The notes beneath the pieces were generated by a model. That model did no database searches. It worked only from the letters and a program-made list of their open reading frames with translations, and was not told the origin of the DNA. The position numbers and the translations under genes are program-made. 64,000 nt of DNA. Origin: Silanimonas sp. Lineage in GTDB: Bacteria > Pseudomonadota > Gammaproteobacteria > Xanthomonadales > Xanthomonadaceae. This document shows positions 1 to 11,603 of this stretch, in pieces. The DNA is taken from contig NZ_JAPZSC010000006.1 of assembly GCF_027531545.1 (NCBI RefSeq), forward strand, positions 310,001 through 374,000. The letters are read 5' to 3'. Position 1 is the stretch's first letter; the number at the start of each line of letters is the position of its first letter.

Positions 1-2621
<2,621 letters not shown>

Positions 2622-2666
2622 CCAACAGGCTCCAGACGCGATCTTGACGTGGTTGAGACCGCGCGA

Positions 2667-5600
2667 TTATGCCGCACCGGCGAGGCGCGTGGCCTCGGCG
2701 AGATCAACCGAGACGAGTCGCGACACGCCCGGCTCGCGCATGGTGACGCCAGCGAGCTGCCTGGCCGCCTCCATCGTGGCCTTGTTGTGGCTGACGAAGA
2801 GGAACTGCACCTTCTCGCTCATCTCGCTGACCATCGTGCAGAAGCGGCCGACGTTGGCTTCATCGAGGGGCGCGTCGACCTCGTCGAGTAGGCAGAACGG
2901 CGCCGGGTTCAGGCGGAAGATCGCGAACACCAGCGACACGGCGGTCAGCGCCTTCTCACCACCCGACAGCAGCGTGATGTTGGAGACGCGCTTGCCCGGC
3001 GGACGCGCCATGATGGCGACGCCGGTGTCGAGCAGGTCTTCGCCCGTCAGTTCGAGGTAGGCATGGCCGCCGCCGAACAGGCGCGGGAAGAGTTCCTGCA
3101 CACCGGCGTTGACGCGGTCGAAGGTCTCCTTGAAGCGGCCGCGGGTTTCGCGATCGATCTTGCGTATGGCGTCCTCGAGCTGCTCCAGCGCGGCGACGAG
3201 GTCGGCGTTCTGGGTGTCGAGGTAAGCCTTGCGCTCGCTCTGCTCGGCGAATTCCTGGATGGCCGCGAGGTTGACCGGCTCGAGCCGGCGCATTTTGCCT
3301 TCCAGTTCGCCGATGCTGCGCGACCAGGTGGCCGCGTCGGCCTGCTCCGGCAGCCCGGCCACGACGGCGTCGAGCTCGAGGCCGGCGGTGGCGATGGCTT
3401 CAACCTGCTGCTGCGCCTTGATCTCCAGCGCCTGCGCTTCCATCCGTCGCTGCGCGATGCGCTCGCGCTGGGCGATAGCGGCCTGGTCGCGCTGCTGGCG
3501 CTTGTGCTCGTAGCCACGCAGCTCCTGCTCGATCCCGTCGAGGTTGGCCCGCGCCGTCGCGAGGTCCTTCTCGGCGATCACGCGCTGCTCGAGCAGCATC
3601 TGGCGCTCGCCGTCGAGCGTGTGGATCGGGCTGTCGCCGTCCTGTAGCTGGGCGGCCAGTTCGTCGCGGCGGCTGGCCAGCTGGGCCTGCTGGCCGCGCA
3701 GGCGCGACAGCGACTGGTTCAGCGCGTTGACGCGGGTCCGCTGGGCTTCCAGCGCCAACGCCAGCTGGTGGGCTGATTCGCGGGCCTCGCGCGCCGACAT
3801 GCGCGCCATCTCGCGCTGCTCGGTGAAGAGGCGGCGCTGGTTCTCCAGCGTCATGCGCTGCGTTTCGAGATCGCCCATGCGCTCGGTGGCGATTTCGAGG
3901 CGCCCACGCGCCTCGCGCACTTCGACCTGCGCCGATTCCATCGACGTGGCGATCTGCGCCAATTCGCGATCCAGCGTGGCCATGCGGGCCTGTGCGGTTT
4001 CCAGCCGGCCCTTCTGGCTCTGCAGCTGGCCGCCCATCTCGGAGACGCTGCGGTGCGCGAGATACAGCGTCCGCTGGGCGTCTTCGCGGGCCTGCTCGGC
4101 CACCAGCAGCGCATCGCGGTGGGCGTGCTGCCCTTCGACCAGCGCCTGCTCGCGCGCCGCGAGGGCGACGATCTGCTGCTTGAGCTCGTTGATCTCGCGC
4201 TCGCGGGCCAGGGCGCCCTGCTGCGCTTCGCCACTCTTGTTGAAGCGCAGCCAGCCCGGGCCTTCCCAGACGCCGGTGCGGTCGATGATGGCTTCGCCGG
4301 ACTGCAGGGCCGCGCGGCGGCCGTCGGCTTCGCCGGAGGTCAGCGCGTCGACCGCGTGGATGGGGGCAAGCAGCGCGCGGATCGCACGCGGCCCCTGCAC
4401 CTTGGCGGCGAGGCTGCCGGCGGGCACGTCGATGCCGCCCGTCGCGCCGTCGACCAAGGCCACGCGACCTTGCGCCAACTGGGCCACCGCCTCGCGGACG
4501 CTGCCGGCGTCGTCGTGGACGACCGCTTCGAGCAGGTGGCCGAGCACCGTCTCGACGGCGGTTTCCCAGCCCGGCTCGACCGTCAGCACTTCGCCAAGAC
4601 GCGGCAGGTCAGCCAAGCCCTGCGACTTCAGCCACTCGAGGGCCCCGCTCTTCTCCTGGCCCAGCGCGGCGTGCTGCAAGGCCTCCAGCGAGGCCATGCG
4701 ACCCTTGGCGGCCTGCGTGGCCTTGCGGGTCTCGGCGAGCTCGGTCTGCTGCTGGCGCTGCTGCTCCTGGATCTCGAGCAGGGCGGCCTTCTTGCCTTCG
4801 AGGATCTCGGCCAGCGCATCGAGCCCGGCACGCTTGGTTTCGTGTTCGAGCGCCAGCGTCTCCATCGCCTCGCTGAGCGTCGTGAGGTCGAGGCCGGCGC
4901 GCTCGGTGGCCAGCGTCTCGCGGCGGCGGTTGGCCTCCATCGACTGGCGTTCGAGGAATTCGATCTTGGTGCGTTCCACCTCGGCCGCGCGCGAAGACTC
5001 GGCATACGAACGCGCGTACTCGTCCCAGCGACGCTGCCAGTCGGCGAGCTTGGTTTCCGCCTCGCGCAGGGCGTCCTGGCGGTCTTCGTCGCCGCCACGC
5101 AGGGTCTCGAGGCGCGGTTCCGCTTCCGCCACCTGCTCCTCCAGCTGCATCAGCTGGGCGGCGTCGGACTCGATGTGGTGCATCACCTCGGCCAGCGCTT
5201 CGTCGGCTTCCGCGCGGGCCGTCTCGATGCGCCGCTTCAGTTCACGCTGGTGCTGGATCTGCTGTTCGATACGCGCGATCTCGCCGCCGATGCGGTAGCT
5301 CTCGGCCTGCGCGCGACCCAGGTGCTGGCTGGCCTCGGCGTGCTGCTCGCGGGTCAGCTCGCCCTGCTCTTCGGCAGCGCGCTGCTCGGCGAGCAGTTCC
5401 TGGAGCTTCGTCTCGTCGTCCAGCAGCGCGGCATTCAGCGCTTCCGACTGGGCCTGCAGGCGGCGGTACTCGAGCGCCTTCAGCTGCGCGTCCTTTTCGC
5501 GGTGTTCGGCCTGCAGGGCCTGGTACTGCTCGGCGGCGCGGGCCTGGCGCTTCAGGTGCTCGAGCTGCTTGTCGATCTCCTCGCGCAGGTCGTTCAGGCG

Positions 5601-6176
5601 GTCGAGGTTGTCGCGCGTGCCCTTGATGCGGCTTTCGGTCTCCTTGCGGCGCTCCTTGTACTTGGAGATGCCGGCGGCCTCCTCGAGGAACAGGCGCAAT
5701 TCCTCGGGCTTGGCCTCGATGACCTGCGAGATCATCCCCTGCTCGATGATCGAGTAGCTGCGCGGCCCCAAGCCGGTGCCGAGGAAGAGGTCGGTGATGT
5801 CGCGGCGGCGGCAGCGCGCACCGTTGAGGAAATAGCTGCTCTGGCCGTCGCGCGAGACGAGGCGCTTCACCGAGATCTCGTTGTACTTCGCGAATTCGCC
5901 GCCGATGGCCTGGTCGCTGTTGTCGAACACCAGCTCCACCGTGGCCTGCGACACCGGCTTGCGCGAGCTGGAGCCAGAGAAGATCACGTCGGTGAAGGAA
6001 TCACCGCGCAGGCGGCTCGCGGAACTCTCGCCCATCACCCAGCGGACGGCGTCGATGATGTTCGACTTGCCGCAGCCGTTCGGACCGACGACGCCGGTCA
6101 TGTTGGTGGGCAAGTGCAGGGTGGTCGGGTCGACGAAGCTCTTGAAGCCGGCGAGCTTGATGGTGGACAGACGCAT
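2667..6176 (-). CDS. smc: Chromosome segregation protein Smc
   Basis: Structural maintenance of chromosomes ATPase, the core of bacterial condensin that organises and separates sister chromosomes with ScpA and ScpB. The 1169 residues match the family length. The N-terminal head carries Walker A GPNGCGKS at 31-38. Long coiled coils flank a hinge at roughly 510-650. The C-terminal head has the signature LSGGEKALTAVS at about 1065-1077 and Walker B CLLDEVDAPLDEAN near 1095-1105. Its partners scpA and scpB are encoded about 4 kb away on the other strand. It heads the smc-zipA-ligA cluster, and an inverted repeat at 6254-6282 lies upstream. Confidence 0.97.
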   Translation of the reverse strand: MRLSTIKLAGFKSFVDPTTLHLPTNMTGVVGPNGCGKSNIIDAVRWVMGESSASRLRGDSFTDVIFSGSSSRKPVSQATVELVFDNSDQAIGGEFAKYNEISVKRLVSRDGQSSYFLNGARCRRRDITDLFLGTGLGPRSYSIIEQGMISQVIEAKPEELRLFLEEAAGISKYKERRKETESRIKGTRDNLDRLNDLREEIDKQLEHLKRQARAAEQYQALQAEHREKDAQLKALEYRRLQAQSEALNAALLDDETKLQELLAEQRAAEEQGELTREQHAEASQHLGRAQAESYRIGGEIARIEQQIQHQRELKRRIETARAEADEALAEVMHHIESDAAQLMQLEEQVAEAEPRLETLRGGDEDRQDALREAETKLADWQRRWDEYARSYAESSRAAEVERTKIEFLERQSMEANRRRETLATERAGLDLTTLSEAMETLALEHETKRAGLDALAEILEGKKAALLEIQEQQRQQQTELAETRKATQAAKGRMASLEALQHAALGQEKSGALEWLKSQGLADLPRLGEVLTVEPGWETAVETVLGHLLEAVVHDDAGSVREAVAQLAQGRVALVDGATGGIDVPAGSLAAKVQGPRAIRALLAPIHAVDALTSGEADGRRAALQSGEAIIDRTGVWEGPGWLRFNKSGEAQQGALAREREINELKQQIVALAAREQALVEGQHAHRDALLVAEQAREDAQRTLYLAHRSVSEMGGQLQSQKGRLETAQARMATLDRELAQIATSMESAQVEVREARGRLEIATERMGDLETQRMTLENQRRLFTEQREMARMSAREARESAHQLALALEAQRTRVNALNQSLSRLRGQQAQLASRRDELAAQLQDGDSPIHTLDGERQMLLEQRVIAEKDLATARANLDGIEQELRGYEHKRQQRDQAAIAQRERIAQRRMEAQALEIKAQQQVEAIATAGLELDAVVAGLPEQADAATWSRSIGELEGKMRRLEPVNLAAIQEFAEQSERKAYLDTQNADLVAALEQLEDAIRKIDRETRGRFKETFDRVNAGVQELFPRLFGGGHAYLELTGEDLLDTGVAIMARPPGKRVSNITLLSGGEKALTAVSLVFAIFRLNPAPFCLLDEVDAPLDEANVGRFCTMVSEMSEKVQFLFVSHNKATMEAARQLAGVTMREPGVSRLVSVDLAEATRLAGAA

Positions 6177-6253
6177 GCGCAGGGCGATCCGGTGGCTCGA
6201 AGCGGGCGGGAAAGCACCGGCTCCGGGAGCGTTGAATTCGGGATGCTCGGCGA

Positions 6254-6282
6254 TGCAAGTCCTTGATTCGAAGGAACTTGCA
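6254..6282. repeat. Inverted repeat upstream of smc
   Basis: TGCAAGTCCTT (6254-6264) pairs with AAGGAACTTGCA (6271-6282) around a 6-base loop, with one bulged A. It lies in the 132-base gap between the bolA stop and the smc start, is less GC-rich than its surroundings, and lacks a clear T-run on either strand. It may be an operator or an mRNA leader hairpin for smc; its role is unknown. Confidence 0.5.
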
Positions 6283-6308
6283 CCCCGGGCGGCCTGCCAG
6301 TGTAACGA

Positions 6309-6617
6309 CTACGGGGCGGCCTCGCCCGGCGCACGGGCCTCGATGGCCAGGGCATGGATGTCGGTCGCCATCAGGGTCCCGAGCGCTTCGTAGATGAGGC
6401 GATGACGGGCGATCGGGCGCAGTCCGGAGAAGACCTCCGCCACGACCCGAACCGAAAAATGGCTGCGGCCATCGGCCGCACCGGCATGGCCGCGGTGTTT
6501 GTGGCTGTCGTCGACCAACTCTAGGTACTGCGGCTGGAGGGCCGTCCTCAACCGCGCTTCGATCTCGGCGCCACGGGCCTCCCGGGGGAGACCGCCTGCG
6601 TTGGCGTGGGCGCTCAT
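6309..6617 (-). CDS. bolA: BolA family protein
   Basis: BolA proteins bind monothiol glutaredoxins through a shared iron-sulfur cluster and take part in cluster transfer and stress responses. The 102-residue product shows the family core LVDDSHKHRGHAG (about 34-46) followed by SHFSVRVVAEVFSGL and RHRLIYEAL. This is the usual BolA fold with the conserved His in DSHKH. It overlaps the end of yciI by 4 bases, so translation is likely coupled. It is closer to BolA (HRGHAG loop) than to IbaG. No glutaredoxin gene is nearby. Confidence 0.9.
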   Translation of the reverse strand: MSAHANAGGLPREARGAEIEARLRTALQPQYLELVDDSHKHRGHAGAADGRSHFSVRVVAEVFSGLRPIARHRLIYEALGTLMATDIHALAIEARAPGEAAP

Positions 6618-6937
6618 GGCAGCACCGGAAGGAAGGGCTGCACGTCGACGCGGGCATAGACGCCGGCGGCGACATACGGATCGTCGGCCGCCCAGGCCTG
6701 CGCGGCGGCAAGGTCGCCGAACGCGGCGACGATCAGGCTTCCTGAGACGCCCCCCTCGGCAGGTGGCACCCCATCCTGGCGCGGCAGCGGGCCGGCGAGC
6801 TTCAATCGGCCAGCGGAGGCCAAGGTCTCAAGGCGCGCGAGGTGCGCCGGTCGCGCTGCGGCGCGGGCCGGGCCGGTACCGTCGGCATCGTGTCCGAGAA
6901 TCACGTACCAGCGGGTCGGAGAATTCGGATTCGTCAT
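6614..6937 (-). CDS. YciI family protein
   Basis: Small ferredoxin-like protein of the YciI/YCII family, whose members are often called putative dehydratase-like or stress-related enzymes with no firm role. The 107 residues begin WYVILGHDADG, followed by RPAHLARLETLASAGRLKLAGPL. The central His and the strand GSLIVAAFGDLAAAQAWAADDPYV are characteristic of the fold. It is the first gene of a two-gene unit with bolA (4-base overlap). A TACACT hexamer (bases 6949 to 6944 read on this strand) lies just ahead of the start, so its mRNA may have almost no leader. Confidence 0.85.
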   Translation of the reverse strand: MTNPNSPTRWYVILGHDADGTGPARAAARPAHLARLETLASAGRLKLAGPLPRQDGVPPAEGGVSGSLIVAAFGDLAAAQAWAADDPYVAAGVYARVDVQPFLPVLP

Positions 6938-7042
6938 CCCCCTAGTGTAGCCGCGCGGAGCCTTGGGCTAGACTCGAACGCGCCGCCCGCCTCGGGCGGA
7001 ATGCGTATGGAAATCCCCCGTTTCCGCTTCCCAGGAGAAGCC

Positions 7043-8218
7043 ATGCTTCCGTTCCGCGCCTTGACCGCCGCCCTCGCCATCGCCGCCGCCAGCGCGCTGC
7101 CGGTGGCCGCCGAGCCCCTCGCCTACTCGCTCGCCGAAGGCAACGAGATCGCCCTCCCGCAGGACCTGACCCCGGTCAATACCCTGCGCCTCGTGCAGAT
7201 GCGCTGGTCGCCCTACTCCGGACGCAAGGCGCGCGTGGCGGTGAGCAAGATCGACAACACCTCCAGCGTTTCCAGCTACACCGCCAACGATCAGTACGGC
7301 TCGACCAACGTCGAGTGGGCCTTCCAGACGGTGCCGGTCAACGGCATCGAGGCGATGATCACCGATGCACTGAACCAGAGCGGTCGCTTCCGTCTCGTCG
7401 AGCGTCAGGCCATCGGCAACGTGATGCAGGAGCAGGACTTCGGCGCCAGCGGCCGCGTCGCCACGCCTTCGGCGGCCGGCATGGGCCAGATCCTCGGCGC
7501 CGAGTACCTCGTCGAAGCCGTCATCACCTCCTACGACCCAGGCACCAACGCCAAGTCGACCAACGTCGGCGGCATCGCCAACGCACTCGGCGGCCGACTC
7601 GGCGGCCTCGGCGCACTCGCCGGCAGCGTCAACGTCAACTCGTCCTCCTCGTCGCTCGGCATGAACATCCGCCTGATCAACGCGACGACCAGCGAAGTCG
7701 TCTTCACCCGTCAGATCGAGCGTGAGATCAAGGAATCGGGCATCGATTTCGGCGGCCTCGGCATCGGCGGCAGCGGCGCACTTGGCGGCTTCGTCGGCGC
7801 CTACTCGCGGACGCCCATCGGCCAGGCGGTGCTCGCTTCGATCAACGAAGCCGTCTATGAACTCGCCAAGCAGATCGGTGCGCAGCCTGCCACCGGTGCC
7901 GTCGTCAAGGTCGAGGGCACGCAGGCTTACATCAACCTCGGCGCCGGCGTGGTCAGCGCCGGCGACCGCCTCGCCGTGGTCCGTCCCGGCGAAGCCCTGA
8001 TCGATCCGGACACCGGCATCTCGCTGGGCTCGACCGAGACTCCGGTGGGCGAGATCCAGGTGGCCCAGGTGCAGGAGCAGTTCAGCATCGCAACCATCCA
8101 GGGCGGCGCGCGCGTGGAAGCCCGCGATCGCGTGAAGTCCCTTGCGCCGCCGACGCCGATCGAGTTCGGCGCGATGGTCGATGAACTCGCCTCGAAGCCG
8201 AGGGCGGCACGACGCTGA
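7043..8218 (+). CDS. CsgG/HfaB-family exported protein
   Basis: Resembles the CsgG/HfaB family of curli and holdfast secretion channels. The chosen start follows a good ribosome site (AGGAGA, 7033-7038) and gives 391 residues; the frame stays open upstream but lacks such a site. Residues 1-26 form a signal peptide ending in VAA. The core has RFRLVERQAIGNVMQEQDF, then GAEYLVEAVITSYD and an R-L-I-N-A-T-T-S-E-V segment, all typical of CsgG. The C-terminus adds a beta-rich region with GDRLAVVRPGE. There is no lipobox cysteine, unlike E. coli CsgG, and no csgA, csgB, csgE or csgF is nearby. An outer-membrane or periplasmic role is inferred and the cargo is unknown. Confidence 0.75.
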   Translation: MLPFRALTAALAIAAASALPVAAEPLAYSLAEGNEIALPQDLTPVNTLRLVQMRWSPYSGRKARVAVSKIDNTSSVSSYTANDQYGSTNVEWAFQTVPVNGIEAMITDALNQSGRFRLVERQAIGNVMQEQDFGASGRVATPSAAGMGQILGAEYLVEAVITSYDPGTNAKSTNVGGIANALGGRLGGLGALAGSVNVNSSSSSLGMNIRLINATTSEVVFTRQIEREIKESGIDFGGLGIGGSGALGGFVGAYSRTPIGQAVLASINEAVYELAKQIGAQPATGAVVKVEGTQAYINLGAGVVSAGDRLAVVRPGEALIDPDTGISLGSTETPVGEIQVAQVQEQFSIATIQGGARVEARDRVKSLAPPTPIEFGAMVDELASKPRAARR

Positions 8219-8231
8219 GCGACGGCAAGCC

Positions 8232-9062
8232 ATGCAGGTGACCAAGGGACCTCGCCGCGGGACGTTCTGCCGGCTCGCTGTTGTTCTGATGGCCTTGGCC
8301 GGGCCGGTCTTGGGGAGCGAGGCGCCCTCGAATGAAGGCCCGGCCGGCGCGCTTCCGGAGGGCCGGCCGTTGGTGTTCGCATCCGACGAGTGGTGTCCCT
8401 ACGTCTGTTTCGAATCCACGCGTCCCGGTTTCCTGGTGGAACTGGTGCGCGAGGTCTTCGAATCCCCGGCCCGCCCGGTGGAGATCCGCCGCATGAGCTG
8501 GGCACGGGCCGTTCGTGAGGCCGAGGGCGGCCGCATCGACGGCGTGCTGGGCGCGGTGCGGGGCGAATCGGCCGCGCTGGTTTACCCGAAGCTCGCCGCC
8601 GCCAGCGACCGACCGGCCTTTGCGGTTCGTGCCGACGATCCCTGGCGTTTCACCGGCGTCGAGGTCCTTGCCGACCGTCGGATCGGCCTGGCCGACGGCT
8701 ATCGCTTCGGACCGACGCTGGACGGCGCACTGTTCCCCGGCGGAAGCAGCGGGCCCACGCTGGAAACGCTCTCGAGCGATCGGCCGACATGGACGAACCT
8801 CCGCAAACTCGTGGACCGAAGGATCGACACGGTGCTCGACAACGGCCACGTGCTTCGCCACGAGATCGACCGGAGCGGTTTCTTTCCTGCGGTGAGGTTG
8901 ATCGACGCGGGCGTCGAGAACCCGATCTTCATTGCTTTCGCGGACTCACCCGCGGGCCGATCGCTGGCGCAGCACTTCGATCGGGCAATGCTCGCGCGGT
9001 CGGAGCGTGGAGGACGCAGCGACCTTGAGCAGACCTACGGCCCGATGGGCTCGTCACCGTGA
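8232..9062 (+). CDS. Periplasmic amino-acid-type solute-binding protein (orphan)
   Basis: Family 3 bacterial extracellular solute-binding protein, like the periplasmic components of polar amino acid ABC transporters. It has 276 residues from ATG 8232 with a signal peptide at about 1-31. The typical opening strand LVFASDEWCPYVCFE follows, then GFLVELVREVF and the mid-domain hinge region. No ABC permease or ATPase lies beside it, so it could instead be a stand-alone sensor or a protein borrowing another transporter. It starts 13 bases after the CsgG-like gene and its stop overlaps the next start (GTGA). This suggests a three-gene unit. Confidence 0.78.
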   Translation: MQVTKGPRRGTFCRLAVVLMALAGPVLGSEAPSNEGPAGALPEGRPLVFASDEWCPYVCFESTRPGFLVELVREVFESPARPVEIRRMSWARAVREAEGGRIDGVLGAVRGESAALVYPKLAAASDRPAFAVRADDPWRFTGVEVLADRRIGLADGYRFGPTLDGALFPGGSSGPTLETLSSDRPTWTNLRKLVDRRIDTVLDNGHVLRHEIDRSGFFPAVRLIDAGVENPIFIAFADSPAGRSLAQHFDRAMLARSERGGRSDLEQTYGPMGSSP

Positions 9063-9718
9063 GCATTGCCGCGGGCGAGTCGGTTCGCTTGGATGTCCAC
9101 CCCGAGACGCCCCAAGCCCGCCTCGTGGAGCGCGCCGCACAGCGGATCAACCGTGACGGACTGGCGCTGTGCCCGACGGATGCCGGCTACGCCCTGGTCT
9201 GGAGCCTGAACGGGACAGGGGCCGAGGAACGCGTCCGACGCCTCCGCCAACTGGACAGCCGGCACCCCTTCACCCTATTCTGCCGGTCAATCAGCGACGC
9301 CAGCCGCTTTGCCCGGCTCGATGACCCGGCCTTCCGCCTGTTGCGTCGCCTGAGCCCCGGACCCGTCACGTTCATCCTGCCGGCCTCCGGGCAGCTCCCG
9401 AACCGTTTGAAGCAGGGCGCCCGAAGCAAGCGGCGCGATATCGGCATTCGTATCCCCGAGCATCCGGTCGCGCTCGCGCTGCTGGAGGCCTGTGGCGACG
9501 TGCTGCTGTCGACCACGCTGCGGTCGCCCGACATGGACGCCGACGAGGCGCCCTTCCTCGGCAACGAGGCCGACGAGGTGGCTGACCTCTGGCTGCACGC
9601 GGTCGACGTGATGCTGGATGCGGGCCATTGCGCTCCCGGCCCCACGAGCATCATCGACTGCACCCTGCCCGCTCCCGACGTGGTGCGCCAGGGTTTCCAA
9701 CCGGTGGACCTGGCCTGA
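9059..9718 (+). CDS. YciO/YrdC/Sua5-family protein
   Basis: Member of the Sua5/YciO/YrdC family, whose best-known members make threonylcarbamoyl-AMP for the t6A modification of tRNA. The 219-residue protein keeps the fold signatures LALCPTDAGYALVWSL (about 31-46), HPFTLFCRS, LLRRLSPGPVTFILPA and DIGIRIPEHP, and ends in the GPTSIIDCT strand. The usual KR-P pair is changed to RHPFTL, as in the YciO branch, so a true t6A role is uncertain. It starts at GTG 9059, overlapping the previous stop. It sits 69 bases before scpA, a placement often seen for yciO-like genes. Confidence 0.85.
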   Translation: MSIAAGESVRLDVHPETPQARLVERAAQRINRDGLALCPTDAGYALVWSLNGTGAEERVRRLRQLDSRHPFTLFCRSISDASRFARLDDPAFRLLRRLSPGPVTFILPASGQLPNRLKQGARSKRRDIGIRIPEHPVALALLEACGDVLLSTTLRSPDMDADEAPFLGNEADEVADLWLHAVDVMLDAGHCAPGPTSIIDCTLPAPDVVRQGFQPVDLA

Positions 9719-9787
9719 GGCCACGTCGCACCGGACGCCGTTCCCGCACCCCGGAGACTCCGTGGTCCACACCGCAGCACCCAACCC

Positions 9788-10789
9788 GTGACCGGCACGC
9801 CGGCACCGGGCCAAAGCGCAGACCTGCTGGCCGACGCGACGACTGTCGCGCCGGGCGTCTTCCCGACCCCGCCTCAGCAGCAGGAAATGCCGCTGGCGAT
9901 CGTGCACGGCCAGCCGATCCTGCAGATGCCGCAGGACCTCTACATCCCGCCGGACGCGCTCGAGGTCATCCTCGAAGCCTTCGAGGGCCCGCTGGACCTG
10001 CTGCTCTACCTGATCCGCCGCCAGAACCTCGACATCCTCGACATCCCGGTCGCCGAGATCACCCGCCAGTACATCGGCTACATCGACGTGATGCAGGAGC
10101 TGCGCTTCGAGCTCGCCGCCGAATACCTGGTGATGGCCGCGATCCTCGCCGAGATCAAATCGCGGATGCTGCTGCCGCGCCCGCCGAGCGAGGAAGGCGT
10201 CGAGTCCGACCCGCGCGCCGAGCTGGTGCGCCGCCTGCAGGAGTACGAGCGCTTCAAGAAGGCCGCTGAGGACATCGACACCCTGCCCCGCCTCGAGCGC
10301 GACACGGTGGTGGTGCATGCCGACCCGGGCGAGAAGCAGACCCACGTCGAACCGCCCTCGGTGGACCTGCGCGAGATGCTGCTGGCCCTGCGCGACGTGA
10401 TGAAGCGCGCCGAGCTCTTCAGCCACCACGCCATCAAGCGCGAGGCGCTCAGCGTCCGCCAGCGGATGGGCGAGGTGCTGGGCAAGCTGTCGGCCACTAC
10501 GTTCACCGAGTTCAGCACCCTGTTCGTCGCCGAGGAAGGCCGGCTGGGCGTGGTGGTGAACTTCCTCGCGATCCTCGAACTGGCCAAGGAGCGCCTGATC
10601 GAGATCGTCCAGGAAGACCCGCTCGCTGCCATCTACGTGCGCGCGCTGTCCGAGCGCCTCGACAAGGATGGCGGCCCGGTCGAAGACGACGACGTCGCCA
10701 CCTCTAACAACAATCCCAGCAGTGCCGCCGGCGTGGAAGCGCCTTCCGCCCTGCCCACCGACGGCGACAGCGGCCTCGAGCCGGCCTGA
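9788..10789 (+). CDS. scpA: Segregation and condensation protein ScpA
   Basis: Kleisin subunit that bridges the two Smc heads in bacterial condensin. It has 333 residues from GTG 9788. A later ATG at 9887 (MPLAIVHG) is a possible alternative start. The kleisin N-terminus FEGPLDLLLYLIRRQNLDILDIPVAEIT is at about 70-95, followed by ELAAEYLVMAAILAEIKSRMLLP. The C-terminal winged-helix segment TEFSTLFVAEEGR and VVNFLAILELAK is intact. Residues after about 295 are an acidic, disordered tail. It is followed by scpB after 23 bases, forming the scpA-scpB-rluB cluster. Its partner Smc is encoded at 2667-6176. Confidence 0.95.
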   Translation: MTGTPAPGQSADLLADATTVAPGVFPTPPQQQEMPLAIVHGQPILQMPQDLYIPPDALEVILEAFEGPLDLLLYLIRRQNLDILDIPVAEITRQYIGYIDVMQELRFELAAEYLVMAAILAEIKSRMLLPRPPSEEGVESDPRAELVRRLQEYERFKKAAEDIDTLPRLERDTVVVHADPGEKQTHVEPPSVDLREMLLALRDVMKRAELFSHHAIKREALSVRQRMGEVLGKLSATTFTEFSTLFVAEEGRLGVVVNFLAILELAKERLIEIVQEDPLAAIYVRALSERLDKDGGPVEDDDVATSNNNPSSAAGVEAPSALPTDGDSGLEPA

Positions 10790-10812
10790 TCCCGCCACCC
10801 ATTCCGATCCCG

Positions 10813-11598
10813 ATGAGCACCGAAGACACCCCGGTCGAATTCGAACTGCAGTCGCCGCCCAAAGAGGCGCCGCTGTCGGACAACCGCCTCGTCGAGCGCA
10901 TCGTCGAGGCCGCCGTGCTGGCCGCGACGCACCCGATGACGGTCGCGCAGCTGTACGCGCTGTTCCCCGAAGACCAGCCGGCGCCGCGCGGCAGCATCGA
11001 GCAGGCCATCGAGGCCTTGCAGGCCGCCTGCGCGTCCCGCGGCGTGATGCTGGTCGAGGTGGCCTCGGGCTTCCGCTTCCAGGTGCAGCGCGACGTGCAG
11101 CCCTGGGTGGCACGGATGTTCGCCGAGCGGCCGCAGCGCTACACGCGCGCGACGCTGGAAACCCTCGCCCTGATCGCCTACCGCCAGCCGATCACCCGCG
11201 GCGAGATCGAAGCGATCCGCGGCGTGGCGGTGAACGCCAACATCATCAAGATGCTCGAGGAGCGCGAGTGGATCCGCGTGGTCGGGCACCGTGACGTGCC
11301 GGGCCGGCCCGCCCTGTTCGGCACCACCAAGCTCTTCCTCGACTACTTCAACCTGAAGTCGCTGGACGAACTGCCGCCGCTGTCGGAAATCCGCGACCTC
11401 GGCGAACTCGAACCGCAGCTGCCCTTCGAGGCCCCCCTGCCCGTGCAGGCCCTCGCGGCCGCGATGCCCGACGCGGCGGAATCCGCGGAATACCCCGCCC
11501 CCGTCGCTGATGACGCGGGCGCCATTGATGACGTCGTGACGACGTCCAACCCCACCCCTGACGAGAGCGACGACGCGGTTTCCGACCGCACGCCTTGA
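10813..11598 (+). CDS. scpB: Segregation and condensation protein ScpB
   Basis: Dimeric winged-helix partner of ScpA that controls Smc head engagement. The 261-residue protein shows RLVERIVEAAVLAATHPMT (first winged helix) and RFQVQRDVQPWVARM. The diagnostic second winged helix is LALIAYRQPITRGEIEAIRGVAVN, then LEEREWIRVVGHRDVPGRPALFGTT. After about residue 190 the chain becomes an acidic, Ala-rich tail with no clear domain. The stop lies 5 bases before the rluB ATG, so the genes are very probably co-transcribed. Confidence 0.95.
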   Translation: MSTEDTPVEFELQSPPKEAPLSDNRLVERIVEAAVLAATHPMTVAQLYALFPEDQPAPRGSIEQAIEALQAACASRGVMLVEVASGFRFQVQRDVQPWVARMFAERPQRYTRATLETLALIAYRQPITRGEIEAIRGVAVNANIIKMLEEREWIRVVGHRDVPGRPALFGTTKLFLDYFNLKSLDELPPLSEIRDLGELEPQLPFEAPLPVQALAAAMPDAAESAEYPAPVADDAGAIDDVVTTSNPTPDESDDAVSDRTP

Positions 11599-11603
11599 GC
11601 CCG

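Noticed and set aside
4053-6266. 737-codon frame opposite smc
   Set aside because: It is antisense to a complete Smc with intact Walker motifs; its Leu/Ala/Gly-rich product is a reading-frame shadow.
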